This document shows, piece by piece, positions 23,585 through 35,526 of a stretch of 64,000 nt of DNA. The stretch is from positions 16,770,001-16,834,000 of the forward strand of contig NC_134025.1 in assembly GCF_964204645.1 (NCBI RefSeq), in the 5' to 3' direction. The stretch is from Tubulanus polymorphus (Eukaryota; Nemertea; Palaeonemertea; Tubulaniformes; Tubulanidae). The notes under the pieces are model-generated. The model saw nothing but the letters and a program-made list of their open reading frames with translations. It had not been told where the DNA came from and ran no database searches. The position numbers and the translations under genes are program-made. Position 1 is the first letter of the stretch. Every line of letters begins with the position of its first letter.

Positions 23585-24065
23585 CGATCCTTGGGCCCCA
23601 AAATCAATGGGGCACCTCCCCTCCTTAGGGGTAATCATAATACGTAATATCATAGTCCTGTGATCAACGGTTCTTCTTGAATCGCGTTCACAAGGTTCCA
23701 CATGAATGACCTGTAGTGACCTTGACCTTTTCTTCATGGACCCCAAAATCAATAGGGCACATTCTCTCCCTAGGGGTAATCATAATACGTAATATCATGG
23801 TCTTGCTATCAACGGTTCTTCTTGAATCGCGTTCATGTTTTACATGAATGACCTGTAGTGACCTTGACATTTGGACCATGGACCCCAAAATCAATAGGGC
23901 TCATCCACTCCCAAGGGGTAAACATACTGTGTAATATCAAAGTTCTGCGATCAACGGCTCTTCTTGAATCGCGTTCACAAGGTGATGCGGACAGACAGAC
24001 AGACGAACAGAGGCGGATACCAAGTCCCCCGCCCGCGGCCTACGCCGTGCGGGGAACAAAAAATA
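23585..24065 (+). repeat. Family B tandem repeat, three units with conserved 3' tail
   Basis: Three ~145-bp units homologous to 14545-15710 are followed by (gaca)n, gaggcggataccaagtcc and a GC-rich terminal dyad (cccccgc .. gcgggg) before acaaaaaa. The tail is longer than in the 14545 array and pairs better. The same architecture in two places defines a mobile family rather than a fixed satellite. Confidence 0.75.
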
Positions 24066-24435
24066 TATCAAAAAGGACTTAATTTTGGTCAATGATAACT
24101 GACTTTTTAACGAGAATGAAATCTCTGAAAAATTGATCATGGGAATTTTTGTCATAATTTTCTTTCAAATGTTCATAATTTTGATACATTCATAGAATGA
24201 CATATAAAACAACTAAAACCATGAGTGACCCGGCAAAGTGAGAGCCTGGGTTTCATCAGAGGTTTTTCTTTACCATACGGCCCAATTAGGACAGAAATTT
24301 GAGGCCAGTGCTTTATTAAACTTTATTCTGACAGAATGAAGTTTATTTATTTTCTTATTATATGTATTATAACCCCATACCCCTTTTATTTTAACATCAA
24401 ATCTTTATCGATCTCAGAGACCATAAAAATCTTTA
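24066..24435. other. No gene recognised
   Basis: AT-rich spacer. The words ccataccccttttat.. and catcaaatctttatcgatctc recall 44515-44540 within the hAT element, but the match is short. Confidence 0.35.
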
Positions 24436-25678
24436 ACTAGGGGTCCAGGGACACCATGCCCACTTGGGAAGTGATTTCAAATGCTCAACAATCTAACAAT
24501 TTCAATATTCAACGTCCCCTGGTGACCATATACAAAAACCAATGACCTTAAAATTCACCACAATCACAAAATATGTCAGCAGATAAGATTTTGTATTTGA
24601 TTGTGATAACAAAATATGCCTTGTTACCAATCTAATATAGAAATAATAAGTTATTCTACTATTAAACGCCCCCTGGTGACGTTGAAACTCACCACAATCA
24701 TAGAACATGTAATGAACTACAACTTTGCAATTGATCATGGTAACAAAATATGCCAAGGTACCAACCTAATAAGAAAAATACGAAGTTATTCTACTATTCA
24801 AAGCCCCCTGGTGACCATATAGAATAACTAATGTCCTTAAAACTCACCACAATCATAGACCATGTCATGTGCTACAATTTTGCAATTGATTGTGGTAACA
24901 AAATATGCATAGGTACAAATATAATATAGAAATATTATGTTATTGTATTATTCAACGCCCCCTGGTGGCCATATACAAAAACCAATGACCTTGAAAGTCA
25001 CCAAAATCATAGAACACGTAACGGGCTACAACTTTCCAATTGATTATAGTAACACAATATGCTTAGGTATCAATATAATGTGGATAAACTTTTTCCCATC
25101 TACAAATGAGTACTGATGACACCAAGATGGCAGCCAATTGCGTCATAATTGGCTGATAAAAATACCTGTCTCAGGTATAAAACATCCCTTTAAAAAGAAT
25201 ACCCATCACAAATTGCAATGAGAAATGGCAAACCAGTAGCAAGCTACAGGGCCCAGAATTCCGGACAAAATTGACGTTTTTGGCCACTAAAAAGGTCATA
25301 GGACGGCCATCTTAAATCGGATTGACCTAACTTTCTTATGCTGATTGGCCCTTGGGGGATTCAAATATTTACGAAAGATCTAGGTAATTGATCAAAGCGT
25401 CTTCAAAATTTCCCTCAAAAACTTCAAAAATGTGTAAAAAGTGCTGATTTTGGCGAAAAACAATGGCTGCCAGTCTGCCATCTTGATTCTGACAGGGCCA
25501 GCTTTTGGGTTGAAGATGTGTCTAGGGTAGATACATGTGTAACCCAAATATCAAGACATAACATCGAAGTGCCTTCAAAACTACCCAAAATAACTGGACC
25601 AACGGATGGATGACGGACGAAAAGTGAACGCAATAGACGTTATGGGACTGCTGGGACTAAAGTCCAAAGTGGGCTTAA
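24436..25678 (+). repeat. Most complete copy of family A tandem-core repeat
   Basis: The copy begins actaggggtccagggacacc, followed by the sub-terminal atgcccacttggga. About four ~150-bp units follow, marked by cgcccc(c)tggtgacca, ccaatgaccttgaaactcacc, tcatagaacatgtcat and gattgtggtaacaaaatatg. The unique tail shared with 1-480 comes next, with a shortened ACGG stretch and the terminal hairpin at 25650-25676. About 1.24 kb in total and non-coding. This copy defines both ends used to interpret the fragments elsewhere. Confidence 0.75.
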
Positions 25679-25689
25679 AAGTCGGAATT

Positions 25690-26350
25690 CCGATTAAAGT
25701 CGGAAGATTGGGATCCCTGTACATAACAGCTTCTAGTAACCTTGACCTTAAACCAACACGACCTGAAATCCACGGTCCCTAGGATAACCCATCCATAGAA
25801 TTTCAGTAAGTTATCTTAAACCATTTATGAGTTAGAGCCAGGAAATGAAATTCACAAAATGGCTTCCTGTGACCTTGACCTTGAACCTACAGGACCCAAA
25901 ATCTTATCAGATACCCATGGCCCCTAGGGTAACCCATCCATAGAATTTCAGTAAGTTATCTTCAACCGTTTATGACTTAGAGCCAGAAAATGAAATTCAC
26001 AAAATGGCTTCCTGCGACCTTGACCTTAGACCTACCAGACCCAAAATCTTATCAGATACCCACGGCCCCTAGGGTAACCCATCCATAGAATTTCAGTAAG
26101 TTATCTTCAACCGTTTATGAGTTAGAGCCAGGAAATGAGATTCACAAAATGGCTTCCTGCGACCTTGACCTTGGATGTACAGTACCCAAAATCTTATCAG
26201 TTACTAACCTCATATAGTACAACACAACTGTTGAATTTGAAGAAAATCTGTCGAAGGGTTTTAGCTGCTAGGGCATGGAAACCACTGCGGACACACGGAC
26301 GGACAGACAGACGACGAAGTGAATACAGTACACGTTGTGGGGGCATAAAA
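25690..26350 (+). repeat. Third tandem-core family (family C), ~143-bp units
   Basis: Three units with tagggtaacccatccatagaa, tttcagtaagttatctt, tatgagttagagccagga and ggcttcctgcgaccttgacc are followed by a tail with cacacggacggacagacaga near 26292-26312. A partial copy with a family A type hairpin tail is at 36180-36485. It differs in sequence from families A and B but has the same plan and unit length. Confidence 0.7.
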
Positions 26351-26360
26351 ACAATATTCG

Positions 26361-26810
26361 AAAGAGGAAGAGAAGGTAAATACGTAACACTAATTTAAAG
26401 TAGGCCTAACAGATTTTGAAATGAAATATATTCAAAATACATGCAAAAGGTCAACAAGATGAATTCCACGCAGAGGCAGGATCATAGCGAGAAATCCACA
26501 TCAAATGTTGTGATCGAATGCAACTATATATATACTACGCAATATTGGTCGACCTGTATGGTGTTTTTAATGCGAATTAGAATTGTTTAAAATTCATCTG
26601 CATATCGATACAAACGATATGCAGATATTCTTTTTGTCAAAATAACCCCCGGGCTATCATCACAGCTCCGCAGTAAATACTGCAAAGTACGCCACGCATC
26701 GACATGCAATTTTCAGCACAGTACAAGAAAAATGAAAAATCCTTGGCAGTTTTATTTCTCTTTTTATAGTTTTCTTATTGAAGAATTTTATATGTTGTGT
26801 CATATATGAA
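26361..26810 (+). repeat. Divergent duplication, copy 2 (left part)
   Basis: Homologous to 21468-21520 and 22655-23145, with part of copy 1 (including the piggyBac-like element) absent. It ends at TATATGAA (26803-26810), the left target duplication of the following element. It continues at 28884. Confidence 0.6.
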
Positions 26811-28883
26811 TGGCTGAATCCAAGAACATGTCTATCGCACTTTTGAGCCCAAACATCTACTCTTACTTAGTAGCCACTTGAGAACAATAAGCAATTAACG
26901 ATATCAGCTACTTTTCCAGTAGTATACATTTCAAAACAGTCACTCTGAAATAGTATTCCTTTCAATTCGGTTGGTTTTTTATAATGGCCGTTTCGAAAAG
27001 TCTACTATTGAAAAGTGACCATTTTAAAACATCTGGTTTCGATAGTGCACACTAGGAGTAGAAGTGAGTGCAAAACCACCCGCCCACAAACAGTGACTTT
27101 GTGATAGTAACCCCTCCCATAACAGGTTCTCTCATAACACATCGTTTCTTGAAGTCAACTATTGAAAAGTGACCATTTTGAGATGGCGTGGTATTTCCTA
27201 TTCAAAATAGCAGCAACGGTTAAAGATTTGCAGTGATAAGTGACAGCTTCAAAGGTACCGTTAAACCCCATATGCTTTGTATACAGAACTCTGTATGCTT
27301 TGAATACAGTTCTGTGAATAGAAAATCTAAGTTTTTGAGTTGCTAAGAATCCCCTTAATTATATTAAGCTCAACAAAACGGCAATATTCAATAGGAAACT
27401 ATTTTTTAAGATTTTTGTTTTACATTTGCGATTATAAAAAATTCTGGATGCGTTCATAAATCTTTGATTTTGTAGAAAAGACAAAAAATAAATTGGTCTT
27501 TTCGGCTTAATTTGTCTTTAAGGATATATGAGAGGAATATCCAAATAATATCATATGTTCATATAAAATATATAAAATCATATGTCCTATTTATCTCATT
27601 ATCTGGATGAAGACTACAAAAAATATTCCGAAAAAATGTATCTCACATACTTAGAATTAACCTTGAATTCATTGTTCATTTCGATACTAACGATTTTTAA
27701 GTAATCCATGATGTAATGTTCACTTTGTCACGCTGTTCTCTGCTTGTTCGTTAATTAATATTGAATCCTTTTATTGCATGCTAGAAGTGATACCCTAATC
27801 AAAATCTTATTTCATATACAGTTTGGTTGAAATGAAATTACCAACTTATTATAAAAGATCACACGCTTAGCGTATAAAAGTGCAGTGTTGAGATGTTCAT
27901 CAGCAATTTCATTTGATAGAGAAAACTTCTTTTGGCTTAAGATGTAAAAGAAATGCAATAGGCTGTAATTTTAGTTTCACATACTTTCCTCCTTTGTTGA
28001 GTAAATTGTTTATATAGGTTATCAAAAACCCAGCAGCAGCTAAGGGAAAATTCAAAACACTCTGAAATGCACATCTTAATTTAAGATGCAAAGACAACCA
28101 GGCCCCTGCTGAAAATAAACCACCATTTCAATAATGAGAGGTTAGCCTGAATTTATGATGGCGCTTTTTATCTAAGAATTTAAATCAAAAATAAATGCAG
28201 ACCTATGCTTGAAAATAGACGCATTTGTTCAAATTGAATTCTTCACTAAACTATATCGCCATGAAAAGAAGTAAATTCGATTTATCTTAAAACTACATAA
28301 CTATTGACAATTTGTAAACAAATTTAACTCCAATGTCGACTTTTATTGGTTAGACTTGGGAATCGCTCATTACATTTCACATCCTCAAATAGTATCTACA
28401 ATATCTTCAGATCGTAACTGAGTATCTCTAAATGGAACTATACCCCAAACTATAGCGTGAGTAGAGTTTTCAGATTGTTTATATTGTCACGCATCACTGC
28501 AAATCTGAAGCATATGTTGCTACAGTGTATTTATAACATGTACGTAATCAAACAAGCGATCTCAAAATGGTCACTTTTCAATAGTTGACTTTTAGAGACG
28601 ATGTGTTTTGAGAGTAGCTGTTAATGTAGGAGTTACTTTCACAAAGTCACTGTTTACAGGCGGGTGGTTTTACAGTCACCTCTACTGCCAGTGTGCACTA
28701 TCAAAACCAGATGTTTAAAAATGGTAACACTTTTCAATAGTAGACTCTTCAAAACAGCCACTATAAAAAACCAACTGAATTGAAAGGTAGACAATTTCAG
28801 AGTGAAATGAATACTACTGGAAAAGTAGCTGATATCGTTAATTGCTTATTTACGATAGACATGTTATTGGATTCAGCCTTTTA
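26811..28883. mobile_element. 2.07-kb element with ~370-bp inverted repeats and 8-bp target duplication
   Basis: The ends are imperfect inverted copies of ~370 bp, starting ggctgaatccaa and containing gcaattaacgatatcagctac, gtgaccattttaaaacatctgg and agtgactttgtgatagtaa. The 8-bp direct repeat TATATGAA flanks it at 26803-26810 and 28884-28891, and the homologous region at 23130-23160 lacks the insertion. No transposase frame is visible inside. An 8-bp duplication suggests hAT-like or related mobilisation, but the ends do not begin with the usual CAG. A left-half copy is at 38227-38824. Confidence 0.65.
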
Positions 28884-28950
28884 TATATGAAGCCTACTTG
28901 TAAATTAAACAGCAAATGTTGTACAAATGCGCTCATATTGTGTAAGTAGA
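28884..28950 (+). repeat. Divergent duplication, copy 2 (right part)
   Basis: agcctacttgtaaatt and cagcaaatg continue the match to 23150-23190 after the inserted element. Confidence 0.55.
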
Positions 28951-28966
28951 TGCGTTATTCGTGCTG

Positions 28967-29233
28967 TGCAATAGTTCGTGTGGCTTTTATATCAAGAAAA
29001 CCTCTTCCCCGCAACAAAACCGCATATTTGGTTTTGACAGCAATTAGGCCTAAACAATCCATATACTGCTTCAATAGGCTCTTAGGCATGCCCGTAAAGT
29101 TGATAGGCCTAATTTCTTATGAGACATTTCTTCTCGTGCAATAGTTCGTGTGGCTATTACATCGAGAAAACCTTTTCCTCACAACAAAACCGCATGATAT
29201 TTTGTTTTGACAGCAATTAGGCCTAAACAATCC
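28967..29233 (+). repeat. Two ~97-bp direct repeats
   Basis: 28967-29062 and 29136-29233 share gtgcaatagttcgtgtggc, gagaaaacctyttcc, caacaaaaccgcat and gacagcaattaggcctaaac, separated by ~73 bp. No coding content recognised. Confidence 0.65.
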
Positions 29234-29689
29234 ATGTGCCTATGCCTAGTCAGTTGAAAATTCCTACCCACTGCACCGATAAAGAATGATTGCAGCAGCA
29301 GTGATAGTAAGTGATGGTACCGTTCATGATTTTGTTTTTATGATAGTTATTGGACGTCAAGTTAATTGAACTGAAATGAAGTTTCCATTTTGTGACTTGC
29401 TGGACCAACTTTTCACTCATTGGCCTTCTTCCCTCCTGCATAGTTAACGCTATTAGTTCGGATTGGTTATTTTACGGAGATGCCATTTTGAATCTGTCGA
29501 TTCCAAACAGTGCCTAAACTGTTTTTAAAAAGGTTTTAAAATAGTTAAGATGGTATAGGCTATGTGGCGATAATGTTCATTTTCTGTTAATATATCCTTA
29601 CATGAAAAGACAAGCCCATTTTAGCTGCCCAGAAGATCATGCTACATGAAAAAATGCATGAAGAATTGGTGTAGGCATCGTGCTGAAAA
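29234..29689. other. No gene recognised
   Basis: No recognisable frame or repeat beyond short TAGGC words. Confidence 0.4.
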
Positions 29690-30040
29690 GAAATCCAAGA
29701 TGGAAAGCAACCCTGGTGGCCATACTTGAACTCAATTTTCAATAAGAGGTAGAAATTTCACCTACCAAAATTCTTACACCTAGTATCATGAAAATGCATC
29801 TAGAATTGCAGGCCGTTTTGTGCTAGAAATTCAAGATGGCTGACCTAGCGGCCATATTTGAAGGCCGATGACCTCCATATACAAAAGGCATGGACAGCTT
29901 ACCTACCCTGATCCCTTACTTACCCACACACCAAATTTTGTGATAATCCATCAAGAATTGCCGGCTGCATTGGCAAACAAGAAATTCAAGATGGCCACCC
30001 CAATGGCAGCCATATTTGATCACTAATGACATTTTTTACA
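29690..30040 (+). repeat. Three tandem units of a fourth ~140-150 bp family
   Basis: Units start near 29691, 29827 and 29980 with gaaatYcaagatggc and continue with gcggccatatttga-like sequence. Spacing is 136 and 153 bp. The unit includes the YY1-like word CAAGATGGC also found in families A and others here. Confidence 0.55.
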
Positions 30041-30679
30041 ATAGGTGACTTTCAGTAGAATGTCAGAAACTAGGTTCCTTTCTTTAAAGGTTTATTTGTT
30101 GCATGTCATTCATAGACAATCAGTTTTATAATACTTTATTCATAGCTTTGAAGCGGCGCCCCGGCATCGAACACTCAAGCAAGATCAGCCAGTTTAGGCC
30201 AACGATAACAGAAAACAGACCCCGTTTTTGCCGGTTAAGAGCGTCTCTCCATATAAATTAGAGGGACTGTAATGGACCAATTGTTGACACTAACCTTAAT
30301 AAACTTTGTATGGATACAATCAAGTTAATTCCACCCTATAATTCCACTATTTAATGATCGACGTGCAGCTTATACATGGCGCGGCCATTCAATACGCTAA
30401 TCACGATGTATCTCTACACACATCAAAATCACACTTGAATTACAAGTGTTGACTTATGAGAAACAATTGAAATCTAGCAATTTGATTGGGAAAATAGCAG
30501 CACTATAGTTGAAAAAAGTTGATAAACCACCGACTCCCTAATCCTTTAAAAGCTTTACCTTCACATGGAACTATTTCACAGGTGCACTCTGCCGCCGTGA
30601 TTCACCCATTCAACGATAAAAACTTTCCCACAGTCTTACTATCGGCATTTTCTAATAAGTTAGGGAAATATTCAAACTA
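30041..30679. other. No gene recognised
   Basis: AT-rich, with scattered short frames only. Confidence 0.4.
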
Positions 30680-30741
30680 GGGGTCCAGGGACACCATGCC
30701 CACTTGGGCAGTGGTTTCAAATGCTCAACAATCCAGGGGTT
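30680..30741 (+). repeat. 5' head fragment of family A repeat
   Basis: Only the head is present: actaggggtccagggacacc, catgcccacttgggcagtgg, ttcaaatgctcaacaatcc. It stops abruptly where the tandem core would begin. Confidence 0.7.
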
Positions 30742-30829
30742 AGATTTCAAGGCGCGCCTATGAGCACGTAAAATATCTCGTAGAAGTGCTACTCACAGCA
30801 CACCTAAGTCTTATTCAATAGCGTAAATT

Positions 30830-30935
30830 GTAGAAAGTTTATTGATTTCCCAAAACCTTGGTGCAAAGTAGAAAGTTTATTGATTTCCCAAAACCTTGGT
30901 GCAAAGTAGAAAGTTTATTGATTTCCCAATAACTT
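30830..30935 (+). repeat. 38-bp minisatellite, about 2.7 units
   Basis: The unit gtagaaagtttattgattt + cccaaaaccttggtgcaaa repeats exactly for two copies and then decays. Confidence 0.8.
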
Positions 30936-30989
30936 GTAAAATAGAAAGTAAGTATCCTTGGAGTAATCATTTGACTACTCCAATTCAAA

Positions 30990-31091
30990 ATGCCGGTGCA
31001 ACTGGCCACTTTCCTTAGTTGCGGCGTCTGTGACGTAATAGGCCAGAGAACCTCTACTGATGCTAATGGAGCAAAGGTGATGGTAACAGAG
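30990..31091 (+). other. Possible short first exon
   Basis: An ATG at 30990 opens 34 codons (MPVQLATFLSCGVCDVIG..) that end exactly at a consensus donor GAG/GTAAGTGT at 31091-31092. It lies 1 kb upstream of the hAT-like frame and on the same strand, so it could be that gene's 5' exon or the remnant of another. No domain was recognised. Confidence 0.25.
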
Positions 31092-31296
31092 GTAAGTGTA
31101 TGTTTATTTCAAATGAATAAAATATATTTCATTAAAAAGAATATTAGTTAGTTATCATCTTCTACAATTCGTTGTCTCCCCTGGCCCTGCCTCCAATGAA
31201 TAGTCTCTCTTATCCAGTGACTAATTGATCTGTTTCGTCAAAAGCATGTTGTCATTGGTGAAATGCGAGCTGATAACAGGCCCAGCGAAAGAAAAG

Positions 31297-31570
31297 GCTG
31301 GCTTATGTCGACAAGCGAGACGCGACGCCCTCTGATGCAACTGGCAGACACCGCGATCGCAGCCCAGTATGTCGACTGGCTCCGATTCCCTGCAACTGGA
31401 GCCCGACTAGCGGAATATGGGATCCACCCAGTCGCAAGCGGGCTAATCTGAAACAGACAGGGCTACAGCCGCAACTGGCAGCCTATCGTAGGCTGCTCAG
31501 TTGCCACTACCTTCGGCGATAAACCCAGTTGCGTCGGTAGGCGTCGCGTCGCTTGTCGACATAAGCCAGC
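31297..31570. mobile_element. Small foldback element
   Basis: The outer arms GCTGGCTTATGTCGACAAGC and its complement at 31551-31570 continue inward as gagacgcgacgcc, paired with ggcgtcgcgtc, differing only by a 2-bp indel. Weaker pairing extends over caactgg words. About 274 bp, GC-rich compared with its surroundings, and non-coding. Confidence 0.6.
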
Positions 31571-32047
31571 AATGAGACAATCACTAAACAGTAAGGAATT
31601 TGCATTCAGAATTAAAATGATTTTTCCTTAAGTTGTTTTCATTCATCAGCGATAGTTTACTCAGCATAGACTCGCGTAATGCTTAAAAAACGACCGCTCC
31701 GCGGACACTCGGAACGTTAGTGACGTCATCACTGTTCATTAAAACGTTGTAGGTGGCGCCACGTTACGGGCTGCGAAAGCCATTTTCCAACATTACACGA
31801 GCCGTATGATGGGGAAACAATCGCTGATACATGTATATAAAAACTCAAAACGAATTTAATTCATAATTTATTTCTGAATGCAAAATCCTAACTGAACGAA
31901 TCGATGCATAATATTCAGATCAACTGATTATTAACGAAATTACGGATCAAAACGTCGCACGTCTCTCTATCCGGCCTTTGATTATGTGAAATGAGATAAA
32001 CTCAATTCACTATCACATAATCGAAGCTCCTGTCAATAAACTTTACT
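31571..32047. other. No gene recognised
   Basis: Spacer before the hAT-like frame. No repeat or exon recognised. Confidence 0.4.
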
Positions 32048-34548
32048 TTGTGTTTTACTAATATGTGTTATAGCCTAATGTGTATTAATGTGTATGTGGA
32101 CAAATACGTTATTGGTACCAATTTTGTTTCAAAACACACGGTGACTCGGCATTTGTCATCCCTTGCACACAGGATCGCCCAAGACGTCGAAAAACTGAGC
32201 CAAGATCAAATGTCCATCCGTTCAACTGACGACGTCCAGTCAACAAGTGCCGCTATTGCTAAAGTAGTTACTCAGCAACCTCAAATTGACTGGGCAATTA
32301 ATAGCGTAGCCGAAGACGCTTATTACAAGTTGTTTAAAACAGCGTACCTCTTGGCAGTCGATGGTTTGCCGCTGAAATCTTTCAAAACCCTTGTGAAAGT
32401 ACAGAAAGGTAATGGTGTTAGACTCATTACAGGAAATGATTGTAGGGAGAGGGAAAGAGAATTTATACATGAAATTGCCGACGCCATCCGCGAGAAACTT
32501 GCCATAATTATGTGTTCTGTAAATGCATTTACTATTTTGAGTGAAGGGTCCCAGCCACGAAAAACTGGCAAAGAAAAGGAACTTATCCTTGTACCGGTAG
32601 TTCGAGGAGGGGTGCCCCTTTATTTTTGTGTTTGTTTAATTGATGTCGATGCATATGGAACGGCCCTGGATGAGTGTTTCAGTTCAACAATCAAACTTCA
32701 ACCTCAAGACCAGTATACTTATAAACTGGTTTCTATGACATCCGCTGGGGCATCAGTAAATACTGGCGCCTACTCTGGGTTATTAACCAGAATGAAAAAT
32801 GATAATCGGCCCTGGTTGGTAGTCATGCATTGCGTCTCCCATCGCTTGGAATTAGCTCTAAAAGATTCACTCACGAGTAAAAAGGAATTTTCTGAGGTCA
32901 AAGAGTTTTTACAGACACTGTACTATTTTTGCCGTAATTCTGGAAAGATGAAACGACATTTCTTTAAATTGGGGGATATGTTAGATGTCCAGGTTTATGG
33001 AACAACAAAAGTTCATGGTGCACGCTTTGTAAACCATGTACGTACAGGTCTTGGTAACCTCCTTTGTAATTGGCTTGTTTTAATACAGGCCTTTGAAAAT
33101 TCGGAGGTCAAAGAGTTTTTACAGACACTGTACTATTTTTGCCGTAATTCTGGAAAGATGAAACGACATTTCTTTAAATTGGGGGATATGTTAGATGTCC
33201 AGGTTTATGGAACAACAAAAGTTCATGGTACACGCTTTGTAAACCATGTATGTACAGGTCTTGGTAACCTCCTTTGTAATTGGCTTGTTTTAATACAGGC
33301 CTTTGAAAATTCGTTAAATGGCAATAGCATGAGGAACATACATCCTAAGATTACAGGTTTATTGAAAAAGTTAAAAAACGTTAATTTTCTAGTAACGTGT
33401 GCATTCATGAAACAGATACTAGATAATGTATCGAAGTTCTCTCTCTTCATAGAGAAAGGAGAGTTGAACGCTTGGGATGTGCTTCCGGGTGTCGAAATGA
33501 CGAAGTCGAAAAATGATGATTTGTTTAGGGATGGCTTTGAAAGTACTACAGCCTACTTAAAAGATTACTACCGGATGGATCTAGATATTGAATCGTGTGA
33601 CCTCACGCACGACATACCCCGCAAAGGTCACTTGAGACGAAAAGCCGAAAACCGCGAATATACAACTTTGTCATGCAATTTGAATCCTGGTAGGCAGTTC
33701 ATGGTTACATGTTCAACTTTTGAAATCTGTCATACCAGAGATAAACATGAAAATTCAGACCCGGTTCAGCTCATTTTCTTCAGATTTATTTAAGCATATG
33801 TGTTGGATAGATCCCGCTAACTGGCATGACTCCTTGTCAGAACTTTCGTCCATTTCATTCCTCGCAAACCATTTTGCAGTTTCAATGGATAAATCTGGAT
33901 TAAATGAATCTAGAATCAAAACGGAATGGTATAATTTGAAAAGACTAGTGAACTTTTACTACCGTGGTGTAAAAGTTGGGAAATTGTGGCAAAAGATTTT
34001 CGATAATAGGAGGAAACAGTTCCCAAATATCTGATTGATTGTGGAGATAGTACTTTGCTTGGGACCAAGTAACAGCATAGTCGAAAAATGTTTCAGTTCC
34101 TTGACAGCCATGTTGTCTGACAGGCGCCTGAGTCTCCAGGGTGATACAATGGAAGATCTGCTGATCATTAAATGTAATCACCTAACGTGGTCTCAAGAAC
34201 GGGAAGATATACCAAAATCAGCTCTTTTAAGTTTTTGTCACGTGGTGGACGAAAGAGGCAGATCGATAAAGCTGATTTTGACTTATTTTGCATACAACCC
34301 CACGCTAAAAAGCAGAGTCGAGGACAAATCTGACACTAGCGACGACAATGACTTGCATGGGGGGGTTTGTGATGGACACCGATAGCTCACCGGCTGATAC
34401 TGATTCAGAAACAGACTACGAATTCGATGGACCAGACCTATTAGGAAGTATTGCTCAAGAAAATTCTGACGAGTTCGAAAACTATGAATATTTGTTTAAT
34501 GATGTGAACTTAAACCATTCCTCCGATAGTGACTCCTCATCCGCTTAA
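32048..34548 (+). pseudogene. hAT-superfamily transposase (ZNF862/KIAA1586-like), inactivated
   Basis: The first frame (32048-33793, 581 residues) matches the hAT transposase fold by eye: ASVNTGAYSGLLTRM, then the CVSHRLELALKD motif. A later frame (33720-34034, continuing after one stop to 34385) carries the hAT C-terminal dimerisation region (SNSIVEKCFSSL). Breaks are a frameshift between about 33720 and 33790, a TGA at 34032-34034, and a shift at the seven-G run near 34361, after which an acidic tail continues to 34548. Where relatives have Asp in LSDGS and in DGASVN, this copy reads LSEGS and SAGASVN. Two of three expected acidic catalytic residues are therefore altered, and the element is doubly dead. 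A 210-bp in-frame duplication lies inside. Confidence 0.75.
32894..33313 (+). repeat. 210-bp in-frame tandem duplication within the hAT frame
   Basis: 32894-33103 and 33104-33313 are two 210-bp copies (70 codons) that differ at two sites I can see: A/T near 33021/33231 changes Ala to Thr, and C/T near 33041/33251 changes Arg to Cys. The open frame runs through both. The near identity shows it is young compared with the other lesions. Confidence 0.9.
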
Positions 34549-34737
34549 AATCAATAATATGGCGCTCACTTTATCAAAATTAATGCTTACTTGTTTGCAT
34601 ACTTGTTCTCTGCTTTTCGTCTCAAGTGACCTTTGCTGGGTAAGTTTGCCAGACTCCCCTGTAGTACAGATAAACTTTGCTTACGTCGGATCTTACCGGA
34701 CCGATAGATCTTCTCCTGAGTAATGCGAACTCCGGGG

Positions 34738-34846
34738 CCTGGTTCCACAGTTGTGAGTTAGAGTTAACTCTGAGTTAAAATTAGTTCATTTCATTTTAGT
34801 GTTTTAACTCTAGAGTCAAATCTTAACTTGGAACTGTGGAACTGGA
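34738..34846. repeat. Short inverted-repeat motif (ggttccacag type)
   Basis: tggttccacagttgtgagtt and its near-complement around ttggaactgtggaac bracket gagttaactctgagtt / aactctagagtc. The whole is about 105 bp and can fold on itself. It resembles a small MITE. Confidence 0.55.
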
Positions 34847-35526
34847 TTCGGGTTAGCCGGAATTGCGTTATGACGATCATTAAAATTTCATGAATCACAT
34901 TTCTTTAGAAATTTGAATTTCGATATTTAGGTTCATATAGTGTTTTGAATATTGTGTATGTAGAATATAATTATCTCATTTAATTGAATTCATTTGAATT
35001 TAATTGAATTCTCATTTAATGGACTTTGACGTTAACAAATTCTTTTAGGAGCCCTTGATAAAGTTCATTTTACTTGGTGTCTCCTTGATCATTCTTTGCA
35101 CAAAAAAGAATAAAAAATGAGAACTAAGATTAGAATATAATTTTTTATTGTCTATTTGAACGTAATGCTGTGTGGAGGTTCCAGCTAAAATCATCTTCTA
35201 TCATGTATCATCCTGTGTCAGATCTGGTGAGGAACCAGCTAGGGGATAACTTACCTGCTACATACTGAAAACTGGAAGATTTGCATGATCCACAATCTGC
35301 GATATTTTTTTCAACTGATTTGCATAAAAACTTTCCATCTTTTAGGTAATTTAATAAACAGCATTCAAAGATGAAAAATGCCTGGAAATAGCGTTTCCAA
35401 GCCCCCACGAGGGACTTCACGCCCACGGCGCTCGTTTCGTCAGATTAACAAAATTCCAGTTGAGCACCTTACCAAATCTATGTGCTCAATCAGTAGAACA
35501 CCTACAATTTTTAGAATCTAACCCCT
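34847..35526. other. No gene recognised
   Basis: AT-rich; attgaattcatttgaattta repetition near 34984. No recognisable frame. Confidence 0.4.
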
